A stretch of 64,000 nt of DNA from JASLDZ01 sp964242625 (GCA_964242625.1 CAXTAO010000006.1:1-64000), one strand, 5' to 3'. Shown: positions 16,253 to 24,588, numbered from the stretch's first letter. Numbers and translations: made by a program. The notes: generated by a model from the letters alone, not told the origin.

Positions 16253-17380
16253 ATGCACGATCCCGTGGAGCTGGCGGCCGCCCTCGTGCGCCGGCCCTCG
16301 GTGACGCCGCTGGACGTGGGCGTGCTGGAGATCGCCGAGGGCGTGCTCCGCCCCCTCGGTTTCACCCTGCGCCGCCTGCGCTTCGGCGAGGTGGACAACC
16401 TCTACGCCCGCCGCGGCTCGGCCGGGCCGCACCTGATGTTCGCCGGCCACCTCGACGTGGTGCCGCCGGGCGACGCGGCGGGCTGGAGCACGCCGCCCTT
16501 CGCGGGCGAGGTGTGCGACCGGGCGCTCTACGGCCGGGGCGTGGCCGACATGAAGGGCGCGGTGGCCGCATGGCTCGTGGCGCTCGCGCGCGGGCCCCTG
16601 CCCCCGCAGGGCTCGCTCTCGGTGCTGCTGACGCTGGACGAGGAGGGCCCTGCGCTCGACGGCACGCGGCGGGTGGTGGAGGCGCTGCGGGCCGAGGGCG
16701 AGGCGGTCGACCATTGCCTCGTCGGCGAACCCACCAGCGCCGGGGCGCTCGGCGACACCATGAAGACGGGCCGCCGCGGCAGCCTCAACGCGACGATCAC
16801 TGTCGAGGGCGTGCAGGGCCACGTCGCGTATCCCGACCGGGCGGCCAACCCCATCCCCGTGCTGGCGACGCTCCTCGCGCGGTTGCACGCCGAGCCGCTC
16901 GACCGCGCCGCCCCCGGCTTCCAGCCGTCGAACCTTGAGACGACGGGGCTGCAGGCGGGCGAGGGCGCCGACAACGTCATCCCCGCCCGGGCGAGCGCGC
17001 GCCTGAACATCCGCTTCAACCCCGCCTACACCGGCGCCGAACTCCTGGCCTGGCTGGAGCGCGCCTGCGCCGAGACGTCCGCCGCCGGACCGTGCCGCGC
17101 GACGTTGGAGGCGCGCGTCTCGGGCGAGGCTTTCGTCACGCCGGACGGTCCGTTCACCGAGCTGGTCTCCGGAGCCGTGCAGGCGCTGACCGGTCGCACG
17201 CCCGAGCGCTCCACCTCCGGCGGCACCTCGGACGCGCGCTTCATTCGCGCGCTCTGCCCGGTGGTCGAGTTCGGCTTGGTGGGCGCGTCCATGCACAAGG
17301 TCGACGAGCGCGCGCCGGTGGCCGACCTCCATGCCCTGGCCGACATCTACGCCGAGGTGATCCGGCGCTACTTTGCGTGA
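16253..17380 (+). CDS. dapE: Succinyl-diaminopimelate desuccinylase
   Basis: A 375-residue M20 metallopeptidase-family enzyme of lysine and diaminopimelate synthesis. It hydrolyses N-succinyl-LL-diaminopimelate. Metal ligands are visible in FAGHLDVVPPGD, GRGVADMKGAVAAW and LTLDEEGPALDGT, and the dimerisation domain in LNATITVEGVQGHVAYPD. Near the C-terminus, TSGGTSDARFI is typical of DapE. It starts at the ATG 11 bases after the dienelactone hydrolase. It converges with the minus-strand toxin-like locus. Confidence 0.95.
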   Translation: MHDPVELAAALVRRPSVTPLDVGVLEIAEGVLRPLGFTLRRLRFGEVDNLYARRGSAGPHLMFAGHLDVVPPGDAAGWSTPPFAGEVCDRALYGRGVADMKGAVAAWLVALARGPLPPQGSLSVLLTLDEEGPALDGTRRVVEALRAEGEAVDHCLVGEPTSAGALGDTMKTGRRGSLNATITVEGVQGHVAYPDRAANPIPVLATLLARLHAEPLDRAAPGFQPSNLETTGLQAGEGADNVIPARASARLNIRFNPAYTGAELLAWLERACAETSAAGPCRATLEARVSGEAFVTPDGPFTELVSGAVQALTGRTPERSTSGGTSDARFIRALCPVVEFGLVGASMHKVDERAPVADLHALADIYAEVIRRYFA

Positions 17381-17396
17381 AGCGCGGCGGCGGGAC

Positions 17397-17653
17397 TCAA
17401 CTGCCCACGCCGCGATCCGCGCCCGGCGACGCCAGCAGGCGATCGTCCACACGGTGCTCGCGGCAGGCTTGGGCGAAGACGCGCGCCGCCTCGTGGTCGG
17501 CCCGCAGGCGGTCGTACTCGGCCTCGCTCAGGCCGTAGCGCTCCTCGTAGTCGACCCGTCGGTTAGCGACGGGGATCGCCAGAGATAGGCCCGGCTGGTC
17601 AGCCGGTCGCGGTCGATCGCGAAGCGGCCCTCGCGGTCGACCACCTCGTCCAC
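17397..17653 (-). pseudogene. Frameshifted small ORF downstream of toxin-like locus
   Basis: Read on the minus strand from a GTG at 17653, one frame gives DEVVDREGRFAIDRDRLTSR then AYL. The continuation in a second frame gives IPVANRRVDYEERYGLSEAE and then a hydrophilic helical tail ending at the stop at 17397. Removing one TC from CTATCTCTGGCG (near 17581-17590) joins them into one 84-residue protein. Each half reads as a plausible acidic/basic helical protein, so I infer a two-base insertion. It lies 34 bases after the small ORF at 17688. It may be a broken second immunity gene, or the shift may be a sequencing error. Confidence 0.55.
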
Positions 17654-17687
17654 CCAGCTCAGAGGGTGGCTCCCGACAGCCGGGCGC

Positions 17688-17957
17688 TCAGCCCTGGCCG
17701 TGCTCGATCAGGATCGCGGTCGCAGTCGCATCGTCCGGCGAGCGCTGCAGCCGTTGCGCGTCGGCGGCGGACAGGGGCAGGCGGCGGCGGCGGCCCGCGA
17801 TCTCGCCGGACACGTAGTCGATCACCGGGCCCTCCGGACCGTTCATCAGCGTCCAGAACGAGCCGTGGGCCAGTTCGCCCGCCTTTGGAGCGCTCACTCC
17901 GGCGGGCGCCGACCCGGGCGTCACCGTGACGTAGGGGTTGTCGTCGAACAGGCCCAT
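17688..17957 (-). CDS. Small protein, candidate immunity partner of the toxin-like gene
   Basis: An 89-residue acidic, soluble protein (MGLFDDNPYVTVTPGSAPAG, later ELAHGSFWTLMNGPEGPVID) with no signal peptide or membrane segment. Its ATG lies one base after the stop of the toxin-like gene (TGACATG), the tight coupling seen for toxin-immunity pairs. No family is recognised. The immunity role is inferred only from position and size. Confidence 0.6.
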   Translation of the reverse strand: MGLFDDNPYVTVTPGSAPAGVSAPKAGELAHGSFWTLMNGPEGPVIDYVSGEIAGRRRRLPLSAADAQRLQRSPDDATATAILIEHGQG

Positions 17958-17958
17958 G

Positions 17959-19389
17959 TCAGCGCCCTGTGCCCGAAAGGTGGATCTCGGCGTAGGGCGT
18001 GCCCTTCGGGAAGTCCATCACCGCCTCAGCCTCGCCGCCGCTCGTATATCCTCCCGGCAGCCAGTTGGGATTGGCCCCACCCTCGTTGCCGGACGGTATG
18101 TGCAGGTTCTGGATGTCGCCGCGCTCGACGTGCACGATCATGGTGTCGGCGTCGGAAAGGTAGCCGGGGTCGAGGCCCAGCTTGCGCTCGATCGCCCCCA
18201 CGTCGCCACCGGTGCTCTTGATCAGGGCGTCGAAGCGGCTCGCGGGAATGGTGAAGCCCTGCGGCGGGCCGAGCGTGCCCCGCTCCGCGAAGGTGGTGCG
18301 CGAGGTGAACCGCACGGCGCCCTCGTTCCACTGCGCGAGATGCGCGGCCTCGTAGCCGGACGGCAGATAGCTCTCCGGTGCGGGGCGGGCGCCCTTCGGC
18401 GTCTCGAGGATCTCGGTGACACGGCCCTCGGTGAGGCCGGTGCGCTCGGCCGCGCCGGGGACGCCCGCGCGGGCGAGGTCGCTGATGGCGGGGATGGTGC
18501 GCGGGGCCGCCTCCGTCGCGACACGGGCGCCGCCTTCGGCCACGGCGCGCGTCCCGGTCTCGGCTGCGACGCGGGTCCCGCCCTCCGCCAGCGCCTCGGC
18601 CGCGCCGCGCGCGGCGAGCTCGGCTCCGCCCGCCGCCAGCCGCGCCTCGCCGCCCACCGGGATCAGGTAGGTGGCGGCGTTTCCGACCTGCATGCCGAAG
18701 CTTTCCGGGCCGTGGCCGTCGTGGATCGCCTGCTCGGCCGAGCGGACCTCGCCGCCCACCCAGCCCGCGCCGGCTCGAGCCGCGCCCGAAAGGTCGCCGC
18801 CGACCCGCGAGGGGTCGTGCGCCACGCTGGAGACATAGCCGCCCACCGCCCGGGCCCCGCCCTCCAGCGCGCCCGAGATCTTGCTGTCGAGGGTCGCCCG
18901 CGCGCCCGGCGAGACCTGGTACTCCGCCGCGAGCACCGAGAGATGGCCCACCGAGCCGACGAGGCCCGTCGCCGCCTTGGCCACGCCGCCCACCAGGCCT
19001 ACGTCGAACCGGCTCACGTCCTCGCTGGCGGTGATGGCGCCGCGCGCCATCCGCGACAGGGGGTCGGAGCCCGTGATGTGCGAGCGGGCGTAGTCGGCCG
19101 CGCCGTGGATCGCGCCGCCCGCCGCAGTGACGCCGTGCTCGATCCCGTGCTCGGCCCACGACTGGGCGTGGCCGATCGCGCCGGTGACCGCGCCCGCCGC
19201 CTTCTGCACGTCGATGTGGCTGACCGCCGTCACCGCCGAGCGGCCGAGGTCCAGCCCCTCGCGCCCGAGCGAGGCGGCGTGGGATCCCGCGGCGCTTCCG
19301 AGGTCCTCGGTGGTGTGCAGCGCGGTGGAGGCCGCTCCGGTGACGGCGCCCTTGACGTCGGACAGGGAGGGCAGGTGGATGCCGAACAT
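17959..19389 (-). CDS. Putative polymorphic toxin with C-terminal toxin-like domain
   Basis: A 476-residue protein with no classical signal peptide. Residues 1 to about 330 are Gly/Ala-rich, amphipathic and helical, with repeated segments such as GAVTGA and GGAKA-like stretches that resemble membrane-acting or delivery regions of effectors. The last about 130 residues form a distinct domain with GYEAAHLAQWNEGAVRF, GFTIPASRFDALI, then LHIPSGNEGGAN-x-x-W-PGG and EAEAVMDFPKGTPYAEI. I associate the PSGNE.GAN..W.PGG pattern with C-terminal domains of Rhs/CDI-type polymorphic toxins, from memory. Catalytic activity cannot be read. The start has GAGGCGG eight bases upstream. It is followed by a coupled small gene. 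Confidence 0.65.
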   Translation of the reverse strand: MFGIHLPSLSDVKGAVTGAASTALHTTEDLGSAAGSHAASLGREGLDLGRSAVTAVSHIDVQKAAGAVTGAIGHAQSWAEHGIEHGVTAAGGAIHGAADYARSHITGSDPLSRMARGAITASEDVSRFDVGLVGGVAKAATGLVGSVGHLSVLAAEYQVSPGARATLDSKISGALEGGARAVGGYVSSVAHDPSRVGGDLSGAARAGAGWVGGEVRSAEQAIHDGHGPESFGMQVGNAATYLIPVGGEARLAAGGAELAARGAAEALAEGGTRVAAETGTRAVAEGGARVATEAAPRTIPAISDLARAGVPGAAERTGLTEGRVTEILETPKGARPAPESYLPSGYEAAHLAQWNEGAVRFTSRTTFAERGTLGPPQGFTIPASRFDALIKSTGGDVGAIERKLGLDPGYLSDADTMIVHVERGDIQNLHIPSGNEGGANPNWLPGGYTSGGEAEAVMDFPKGTPYAEIHLSGTGR

Positions 19390-19500
19390 GGCCGCCTCGC
19401 GAAACCTCGACGCCGGACGACCCAGGAGGGCGCGGCGTTCTTCCCGCGCAACATACGGGCGGCGGCTGCGGCGCACAGTCGGGGATGTCCCTAGCCTTTG

Positions 19501-20235
19501 GTGTCTCCGCGGGCGCGCGGGAGCGTGACCCCCTTCCTCCCCGCCCCGCTCGAGGCCGAGCTCCGCGCGCGCGTGGCGCGCGGCAGCCTCCTCTTCCACC
19601 TGGCGCTCAGCGAAGCGCTGGCCGGCGACGCCGTGGGCGAGCGACTGGACCCCGCCGCGGTGGGCGGCTGGGCGGTGGACGTGGGGGCGGACGGCTACGA
19701 GGTTGCAGCGCTGGGCCTCGGCGAGCGGCCTCAGCGCCTCCTGCGCGTCACCTTCGCCGCCGACGGCCGGCCGATCGTCGAAGCGGCGCAGGGCGAGGCG
19801 ACGCCGCGTCAGCGCGGGCTGGCGCGGGCGCGGGAGGCGGCGGCCCGGCGCGGCGCCGCTCTGGGCGGCCGGTGGCTGGCGATCGCCGTACCGCCGCCTC
19901 TCGCGGCCGAGCCCGATCGGCTCGACGCCTACCTGCTGCGCCTGGGCGAGACGGGGGACGAGCTGGTCCTCGGCCCGCACTGGCGGCTGGTCGTGGGCGG
20001 CGACGACGGGGCGGTGCTGGCCCAGGTCCCCGTCGGCGCGCCGGGCGAGGAGGTCGCGCCGACCTGCGGACGTACGCCCGTCGCGCTCGAGCACGCCGAC
20101 GTCCTTCCCAGCGAGGTTCACGTCATGTTGAGCCTGCGGCACGCGACGACGCTGGAGGTGCGCACGCCCGGCTCTGGCGCCCGCTGGCTGGTCGACGGCG
20201 AAGCGGTGCGGCGGCTTCCGCCTCAGGAGGGGTAG
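19501..20235 (+). CDS. Conserved protein of unknown function
   Basis: A 244-residue soluble protein with no signal peptide or membrane helix. It has an Ala/Arg-rich N-terminus and a C-terminal region ending SEVHVMLSLRHATTLEVRTPG, which looks conserved. The start is uncertain: GTG at 19501, with a further GTG at 19525. Its 3' end overlaps the 3' end of truA on the other strand by 13 bases. CCTAGC 14 bases before the start could be a -10 element. Family not recognised. Confidence 0.65.
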   Translation: MSPRARGSVTPFLPAPLEAELRARVARGSLLFHLALSEALAGDAVGERLDPAAVGGWAVDVGADGYEVAALGLGERPQRLLRVTFAADGRPIVEAAQGEATPRQRGLARAREAAARRGAALGGRWLAIAVPPPLAAEPDRLDAYLLRLGETGDELVLGPHWRLVVGGDDGAVLAQVPVGAPGEEVAPTCGRTPVALEHADVLPSEVHVMLSLRHATTLEVRTPGSGARWLVDGEAVRRLPPQEG

Positions 20236-20969
20236 TCGACCCCGGTGAGGTAGAGCCCATCGGCGGGCGCGACCTGGCCGCAGCGGGCGCGGTCGCGCGC
20301 GAGGAGCGCGGCGGCGAGATCGTCCGCGCTCCAGCGGCCGACGCCCACCTCCATCAGCGACCCGGTCAGCGAGCGCACCTGGCGGTGGAGGAAGGAGCGG
20401 GCGGCGAAGCGCAGGCGCACCTCCTCGCCGCAGCGCTCGACCTCGACGGCGTCCAGCGTCTTCACCGGCGAGCGGCTCTGGCACTGGGCGTCGCGGAAGG
20501 TGGTGAAGTCGTGCGTGCCGAGGAGCGCGCCCGCCGCCTCCGCCATGCGCGCCACGTCCAGCGGCTTCCTCACCCACCAGACGCGCCCGCGCCCGAGCAC
20601 CGGCGGCGGCTTCCTGTCGACGATGCGGTAGAGGTAGCGGCGCCCCACGGCCGAGAAGCGCGCGTGGAAGTCGGGCGCGGCCTCCCGCACGTCCAGCACC
20701 GCGATCGGGTGGGGGACGAGGTGGGCGTTCATCGCATCGCGGACCACCTCGGGGCGGCGCGCGCCATCGAGGTCGAAGTGGAGCACCTGCCCCGTGGCGT
20801 GCACGCCAGTGTCTGTGCGGCCGGCCACGTGCACCCGCGCGGCCTCGCCCGTGAAGGCTGTGATCGCGCGCTCCAGCTCGCCCTGCACGGAGGCGCGCCC
20901 GTCCTCCTGCAGCTGGAAGCCGTGGTAGGGTCCGCCGTCGTACTCGACCAACAGCCGGTAGCGGGGCAT
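20223..20969 (-). CDS. truA: tRNA pseudouridine(38-40) synthase TruA
   Basis: A 248-residue pseudouridine synthase modifying U38-40 in the anticodon arm. It starts MPRYRLLVEYDGGPYHGFQ, and the catalytic aspartate lies in AGRTDTGVHATGQV (about residue 52). The typical SFLHRQVRSLTGSLMEVG stretch is in the second half. The ATG overlaps the fmt stop by one base (TGATG), so fmt and truA are translated from one transcript, as usual in alphaproteobacteria. Confidence 0.97.
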   Translation of the reverse strand: MPRYRLLVEYDGGPYHGFQLQEDGRASVQGELERAITAFTGEAARVHVAGRTDTGVHATGQVLHFDLDGARRPEVVRDAMNAHLVPHPIAVLDVREAAPDFHARFSAVGRRYLYRIVDRKPPPVLGRGRVWWVRKPLDVARMAEAAGALLGTHDFTTFRDAQCQSRSPVKTLDAVEVERCGEEVRLRFAARSFLHRQVRSLTGSLMEVGVGRWSADDLAAALLARDRARCGQVAPADGLYLTGVDYPS

Positions 20970-21904
20970 CAGCCGAGCCGCTCGCCCGGCGGCAGCGGCA
21001 GGCCGCGCAGGAAGTCGTCCGCGCCCTGCGGACCGCGCCCCTCGCGCTGGAGGCGCAGGAGGCGCACCGCGCCCTCCCCCGCCGCGATCACGAGCCCCCC
21101 CGTCGGCGCCTCGGCCGCCAGCACCTCGCCCGGTGCGCCGGCGCCCTCGGCCGGAGCGGAGAGCAGCGCCTTCACCCTGACCGGCCCGCGCGGGGAGGGC
21201 GCCTCGAACCATGCGCCGGGCGCGGGGGAGAGGCCGCGGATGCGACGGTCGAGCTCGACGGCGGGGCGCGACCAGTCGAGCCGCGCCTCCTCCGGTCGGA
21301 TCTTGCGGGCGTAGGTCGGCTCACCAGCCTGGGCCGCGGGCGCGGCGCCCGCCGCGATCAGCGGCAGCGCCCGGGGCCACAGCGCCGCGCCCGCCTCCGC
21401 CATGCGCGCGGCCAGCGTTCCGGCCGTGTCGTCCACCGCGATGGGGAGGCGCGCGGTCAGGAGCACGGGGCCGTCGTCCAGCGCCTCGCCCATGCGCATG
21501 ACCTGCGCGCCCGTCTCGGCGTCGCCCGCCATGAGGGCGCGCTGGATGGGCGCGGCCCCCCGCCAGCGCGGCAGGAGCGAGCCGTGCAGGTTCCAGCAGC
21601 CGAGGCGCGGCGCGTCCAAGACCTCGCGCACGAGGATCTGGCCGTAGGCGACCACCGCGGCGAGGTCGAGGTCGAGCGCCTGGAAGGTGGCCACTGCGTC
21701 CGGCGCCTTCAGGCTCTCGGGCGTGCGCACCGTCCAGCCCTGCGCCTCGGCGTAGGCGTGGACAGGCGAGGGCTGCAGCGCCTGCCCGCGCCCGCGCGGG
21801 CGCGGCGGCTGGGTGTAGACCGCCGCGATCTCGCACCCCGCCCCGGCCAGGGCGGCGAGCGAGGGGACGGCGAACTCCGGCGTGCCCAGAAAGGCGATGC
21901 GCAT
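20969..21904 (-). CDS. fmt: Methionyl-tRNA formyltransferase
   Basis: A 311-residue enzyme that formylates initiator Met-tRNA with 10-formyl-THF. It has MRIAFLGTPEFAVPSLAAL, the catalytic region WNLHGSLLPRWRGAAPIQRA, the AxTGxQVM-like GDAETGAQVMRM and a C-terminal tRNA-binding domain. The partner def is encoded about 570 bases upstream on the same strand but separated by the DUF2721 gene. A GCTAGA (minus strand, 21916-21921) just before the start may be its -10 element. Confidence 0.97.
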   Translation of the reverse strand: MRIAFLGTPEFAVPSLAALAGAGCEIAAVYTQPPRPRGRGQALQPSPVHAYAEAQGWTVRTPESLKAPDAVATFQALDLDLAAVVAYGQILVREVLDAPRLGCWNLHGSLLPRWRGAAPIQRALMAGDAETGAQVMRMGEALDDGPVLLTARLPIAVDDTAGTLAARMAEAGAALWPRALPLIAAGAAPAAQAGEPTYARKIRPEEARLDWSRPAVELDRRIRGLSPAPGAWFEAPSPRGPVRVKALLSAPAEGAGAPGEVLAAEAPTGGLVIAAGEGAVRLLRLQREGRGPQGADDFLRGLPLPPGERLG

Positions 21905-21952
21905 GGGGACGGGGCTCTAGCGGAGCGGCGCGGAAGGGTCACGCCCAACCGC

Positions 21953-21979
21953 TTGGCGCAGGGCGGGTCGCCCGCTAAG
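21953..21979 (+). promoter_or_regulatory. Promoter of the DUF2721 gene
   Basis: TTGGCG (21953-21958) and GCTAAG (21974-21979) with a 15-base spacer lie 10 bases before the ATG, giving a very short or leaderless message. It is in the divergent region with fmt. Confidence 0.45.
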
Positions 21980-21989
21980 CCGCTGGCCC

Positions 21990-22478
21990 ATGCCGACGCC
22001 CCTCACCGCCCCGCCGGAGGACGCGCTCAACCACGCGGCGCACGCCATCCAGCTGGCGCTGACCCCGGTGTTCCTGCTGACGGGGGTGGGTACGCTCCTC
22101 AACGTCTTCTCCGGCCGGCTCGCGCGGGTGGCCGATCAGGCGCAGGCGACCTCGCTCCAGCTGGAGGCGGCGACCACCGAGGAGGCGCGGGCGGCGGCCC
22201 AGCACCGGCTGCGCCAGCTGAACGCGCGCTCGCTCCTGATGGACGTGGCGGTGACGCTGGCGGCCACGGGCGGGGTGGCGACGGCCATCTCGGTCCTGAC
22301 GCTCTTCGTGGGCTCGTTCCGCGGCGTGGGCGCGACGCTCCTCCTGTGGAGCTTCGGCGCAGGGGTGGTGTGCACGGTGCTGGCGCTGGGCGCCTATCTC
22401 GCCGAGTCGCTGATCGCCAACGGCAGCGTGCGCCGCATCATGCGTCACGCCGAGCGGCGGCGGCGCGTCGAGCCCTAG
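21990..22478 (+). CDS. DUF2721 family membrane protein
   Basis: A 162-residue integral membrane protein with an N-terminal hydrophobic stretch (about residues 14-38, LALTPVFLLTGVGTLLNVF), a charged helix (LARVADQAQATSLQLE) and two more membrane segments (about 72-96 and 105-135). The pattern fits DUF2721, whose function is unknown. Its last four bases overlap the end of def on the other strand. Confidence 0.85.
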   Translation: MPTPLTAPPEDALNHAAHAIQLALTPVFLLTGVGTLLNVFSGRLARVADQAQATSLQLEAATTEEARAAAQHRLRQLNARSLLMDVAVTLAATGGVATAISVLTLFVGSFRGVGATLLLWSFGAGVVCTVLALGAYLAESLIANGSVRRIMRHAERRRRVEP

Positions 22479-22990
22479 GCCGCGCGCTTGGCCTTGCGCA
22501 CCTTGGCCACCGCCCGGTCGCGCTTCAACCGCGACAGGTAGTCGGTGAACAGCACGCCGTCGCAGTGGTCGATCTCGTGCTGGATGCAGGTGGCGTAGAT
22601 GCCTTCCGCCTCCTCCTCGTGCTCCGCACCGTGCTCGTCGCGGAAGCGCACGCGCACCCGCGCCGGCCGCTCCACCTCGTCGAACACCTCGGGTATGGAG
22701 AGGCAGCCCTCCTCGTAGGTGGACAGCTCGTCCGAGCGCCAGGTGATCTCCGGGTCGACGAAGACGCGCGGCGACGCAGGATCGTCCTCGCGCGCGAGGT
22801 CCATGACGATGAGACGCCGGGCGACGCCGACCTGGATCGCCGCCAAGCCGATCCCTGGCGCGTCGTACATGGTCTCGAGCATGTCGGCCGCCAGCGCGCG
22901 CACCTCGTCGGTGATCTCACCCACCGGCGCGGAGACCTGCTTCAGGGTCTGGAGGTCGTCGGCGACGTCGAGGATGCGGCGGACGGTCAT
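22475..22990 (-). CDS. def: Peptide deformylase
   Basis: A 171-residue iron metalloenzyme removing the formyl group from nascent N-termini. All three motifs are present: GIGLAAIQVG (motif 1), EGCLSIP (motif 2, with the cysteine ligand) and QHEIDHCDGVLF (motif 3, HExxH). It works on the product of the fmt reaction; fmt is nearby on the same strand. The ATG at 22990 gives the usual N-terminus (MTVRRILDVADDLQTLKQVS). A promoter lies directly upstream. Confidence 0.97.
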   Translation of the reverse strand: MTVRRILDVADDLQTLKQVSAPVGEITDEVRALAADMLETMYDAPGIGLAAIQVGVARRLIVMDLAREDDPASPRVFVDPEITWRSDELSTYEEGCLSIPEVFDEVERPARVRVRFRDEHGAEHEEEAEGIYATCIQHEIDHCDGVLFTDYLSRLKRDRAVAKVRKAKRAA

Positions 22991-23000
22991 CGCGCGGTGA

Positions 23001-23027
23001 TCTAGGCGGGCGCGCGGGGGGCGGCAA
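23001..23027 (-). promoter_or_regulatory. Housekeeping sigma-type promoter of def
   Basis: On the minus strand TTGCCG (23027-23022) and CCTAGATC (-10, from 23006) are 15 bases apart. The -10 element lies about 10 bases before the def ATG. This fits the sigma-73 pattern, with C for G at the first -10 position. Confidence 0.5.
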
Positions 23028-23051
23028 GCAAGCGCCCGCCCGGCGCGAACG

Positions 23052-23900
23052 CTAGAACCAGCCGGCCTCGCGCAACGCCGGGGCGTAGGTGCGGCTGACG
23101 GGCGCCTCCAGGCCGCCGGGCAGGCGCAGCACCGCGCGCCCGTCTCCCCGCTCGGCTCCCTGCACGGCGGCGCGCGCCACCCACCAGGATCTATGGGTGC
23201 GCGCGCCCTCGATCCCCTCCAGCTCGCCGAGCGCGTCGGCCAGGCGCATCAGCACGAGGTCCGACCCGCGCGAGGTGTGCAGCCGCAGGTAGTGGTCCTC
23301 CGCCTCCACCGCGTGGAGCTCGGCCCCGCGCAGGCGGGGCGGCAGCCGGTCGAGGAGCCGCGCCGCGACGGGAGTGGCGGAGGTGGGGGCGACCGGAGCG
23401 GCGGGCGTGGCTGCGATTGGGGTGGCGTGCGTCATCACCGGGCGCCGCTCCACCAGCGCGGTCACCAGCGCCAGCACCGCCGTCACCGCCCCCGCGGGCA
23501 GGACGAAGCCGGGCAGGAGGGCGGGCTCCAGCCGCCCGCGGGCGAACATCGCCGCGTAGAGCGCCCAGGCCAGGAGGGCGATGGGCGGCGTCGCCAGCGC
23601 CGTCACCAGCGCCACGGGCCGCCACAGCCCGCCCTCGCTCCACCGGCTGTCGTTGACCCGCGCCGCCGCCACGCCGGCGATCAGCGTGCCGCCGCCAATG
23701 GCCAGGAGCCAGTACAGGAGGCGCAGCGTCCAGGGTGCCCCGCCCGAGCCGAACGCCCCGCTCAGCGAAAGAAACAGCGCCGCCGCGCCCGCCAGCGCGG
23801 CCCGCCGCAGCGCCCGGCGCGCCGCCGTCGGCGAAGCGCGAACGGCGGGCCCGGTCGGCTCACGAACTCCCGGCGGCTGTTCGCGCATGGACGGATGCAT
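23052..23900 (-). CDS. Membrane-bound LytTR-type DNA-binding regulator
   Basis: A 282-residue protein with four hydrophobic segments in its first half (about residues 33-175, including LLYWLLAIGGGTLIAGVAA and GFVLPAGAVTAVLALVTAL), then a short Ala/Pro/Thr linker and a C-terminal LytTR domain (about 190-282). The LytTR part shows AELHAVEAEDHYLRLHT and RTHRSWWVARAAV, typical of that DNA-binding fold. It is probably a one-component regulator tethered to the inner membrane. The ATG at 23900 is chosen; the ATG at 23888 is equally possible. It is divergent from the DUF2306 gene 74 bases away, a likely target. Confidence 0.85.
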   Translation of the reverse strand: MHPSMREQPPGVREPTGPAVRASPTAARRALRRAALAGAAALFLSLSGAFGSGGAPWTLRLLYWLLAIGGGTLIAGVAAARVNDSRWSEGGLWRPVALVTALATPPIALLAWALYAAMFARGRLEPALLPGFVLPAGAVTAVLALVTALVERRPVMTHATPIAATPAAPVAPTSATPVAARLLDRLPPRLRGAELHAVEAEDHYLRLHTSRGSDLVLMRLADALGELEGIEGARTHRSWWVARAAVQGAERGDGRAVLRLPGGLEAPVSRTYAPALREAGWF

Positions 23901-23974
23901 TTCCTTCCGGACCGTGGCGGCGTCCGGCCCGTCACCGCGGCGCGACGGCGCGCCCGGCTCGTGAAGGTGGTCCG

Positions 23975-24517
23975 ATGACCCACGCCGACCTGTCAATCCG
24001 CGGCGCGTTCTCTTGGGGCGGGACGCTGCGTCGCGCCCTCGCAGTGGGTGCGGTGATCGCCGCGGCGGCGGCGCCCCGGCTTGCGCACGGGGGCTTGGCG
24101 CTTCCCGCCATGCACCTCCACGCGCCACGATGGGAGCTCCTCCTCGGCGCGCCCGCTGTGATCCGGCTGCACATCGCCGCCGCCCTCCTGGCGTTGGCGG
24201 TCGGGACCGCGCTCCTGGCGGGGGTCAAGGGCACGCGGCTGCACAAGGCGCTGGGCTGGACCTGGGTCGCCGCCATGGGCGTGACGGCGGTGAGCTCGTT
24301 CTGGATCCGCGTGGTGAACCCCGGCCACTGGAGCTTCATCCACTTCCTGTCGGGCTGGGTGGTGATCGCGCTCCCCATGGCGGTGGTGGCGATCAAGCGG
24401 CGCAACGTGCGGCTGCACCGGCGGCTGATGACGGGGCTGTTCGTCGGCGGGCTGGTCGTCGCGGGGGCCTTCACCTTCGTTCCGGGCCGGCTGATGTGGG
24501 CGACCTTCTTCGGCTGA
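23975..24517 (+). CDS. DUF2306 family membrane protein
   Basis: A 180-residue protein with about four transmembrane segments. It has the DUF2306 features IRLHIAAALLALAVGTALL, KGTRLHKALGWTWVAAM, WSFIHFLSGWVVIALP and NVRLHRRLMTGLFVGG. Histidines at the membrane faces (RLH, KGTRLHK, SFIHF, VRLHRR) suggest possible haem or metal binding, but no function is known. It is divergent from the LytTR regulator and upstream of sucC. Confidence 0.85.
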   Translation: MTHADLSIRGAFSWGGTLRRALAVGAVIAAAAAPRLAHGGLALPAMHLHAPRWELLLGAPAVIRLHIAAALLALAVGTALLAGVKGTRLHKALGWTWVAAMGVTAVSSFWIRVVNPGHWSFIHFLSGWVVIALPMAVVAIKRRNVRLHRRLMTGLFVGGLVVAGAFTFVPGRLMWATFFG

Positions 24518-24524
24518 CCCGCGG

Positions 24525-24553
24525 TTGCGGGAGGGGCGCCCCCTCCCCTATAG
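24525..24553 (+). promoter_or_regulatory. Possible sucC promoter with an inverted repeat in the spacer
   Basis: TTGCGG (24525-24530) and CTATAG (24548-24553) are 17 bases apart, 36 bases before the sucC ATG. A perfect eight-base inverted repeat, GGGAGGGG (24529-24536) and CCCCTCCC (24540-24547), spans the spacer. It could be an operator or simply a hairpin ending the upstream gene; no T run follows. Confidence 0.35.
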
Positions 24554-24588
24554 CGGCCCCGTCCCAAGCCGCGCGGTCCGCCTCTCCG

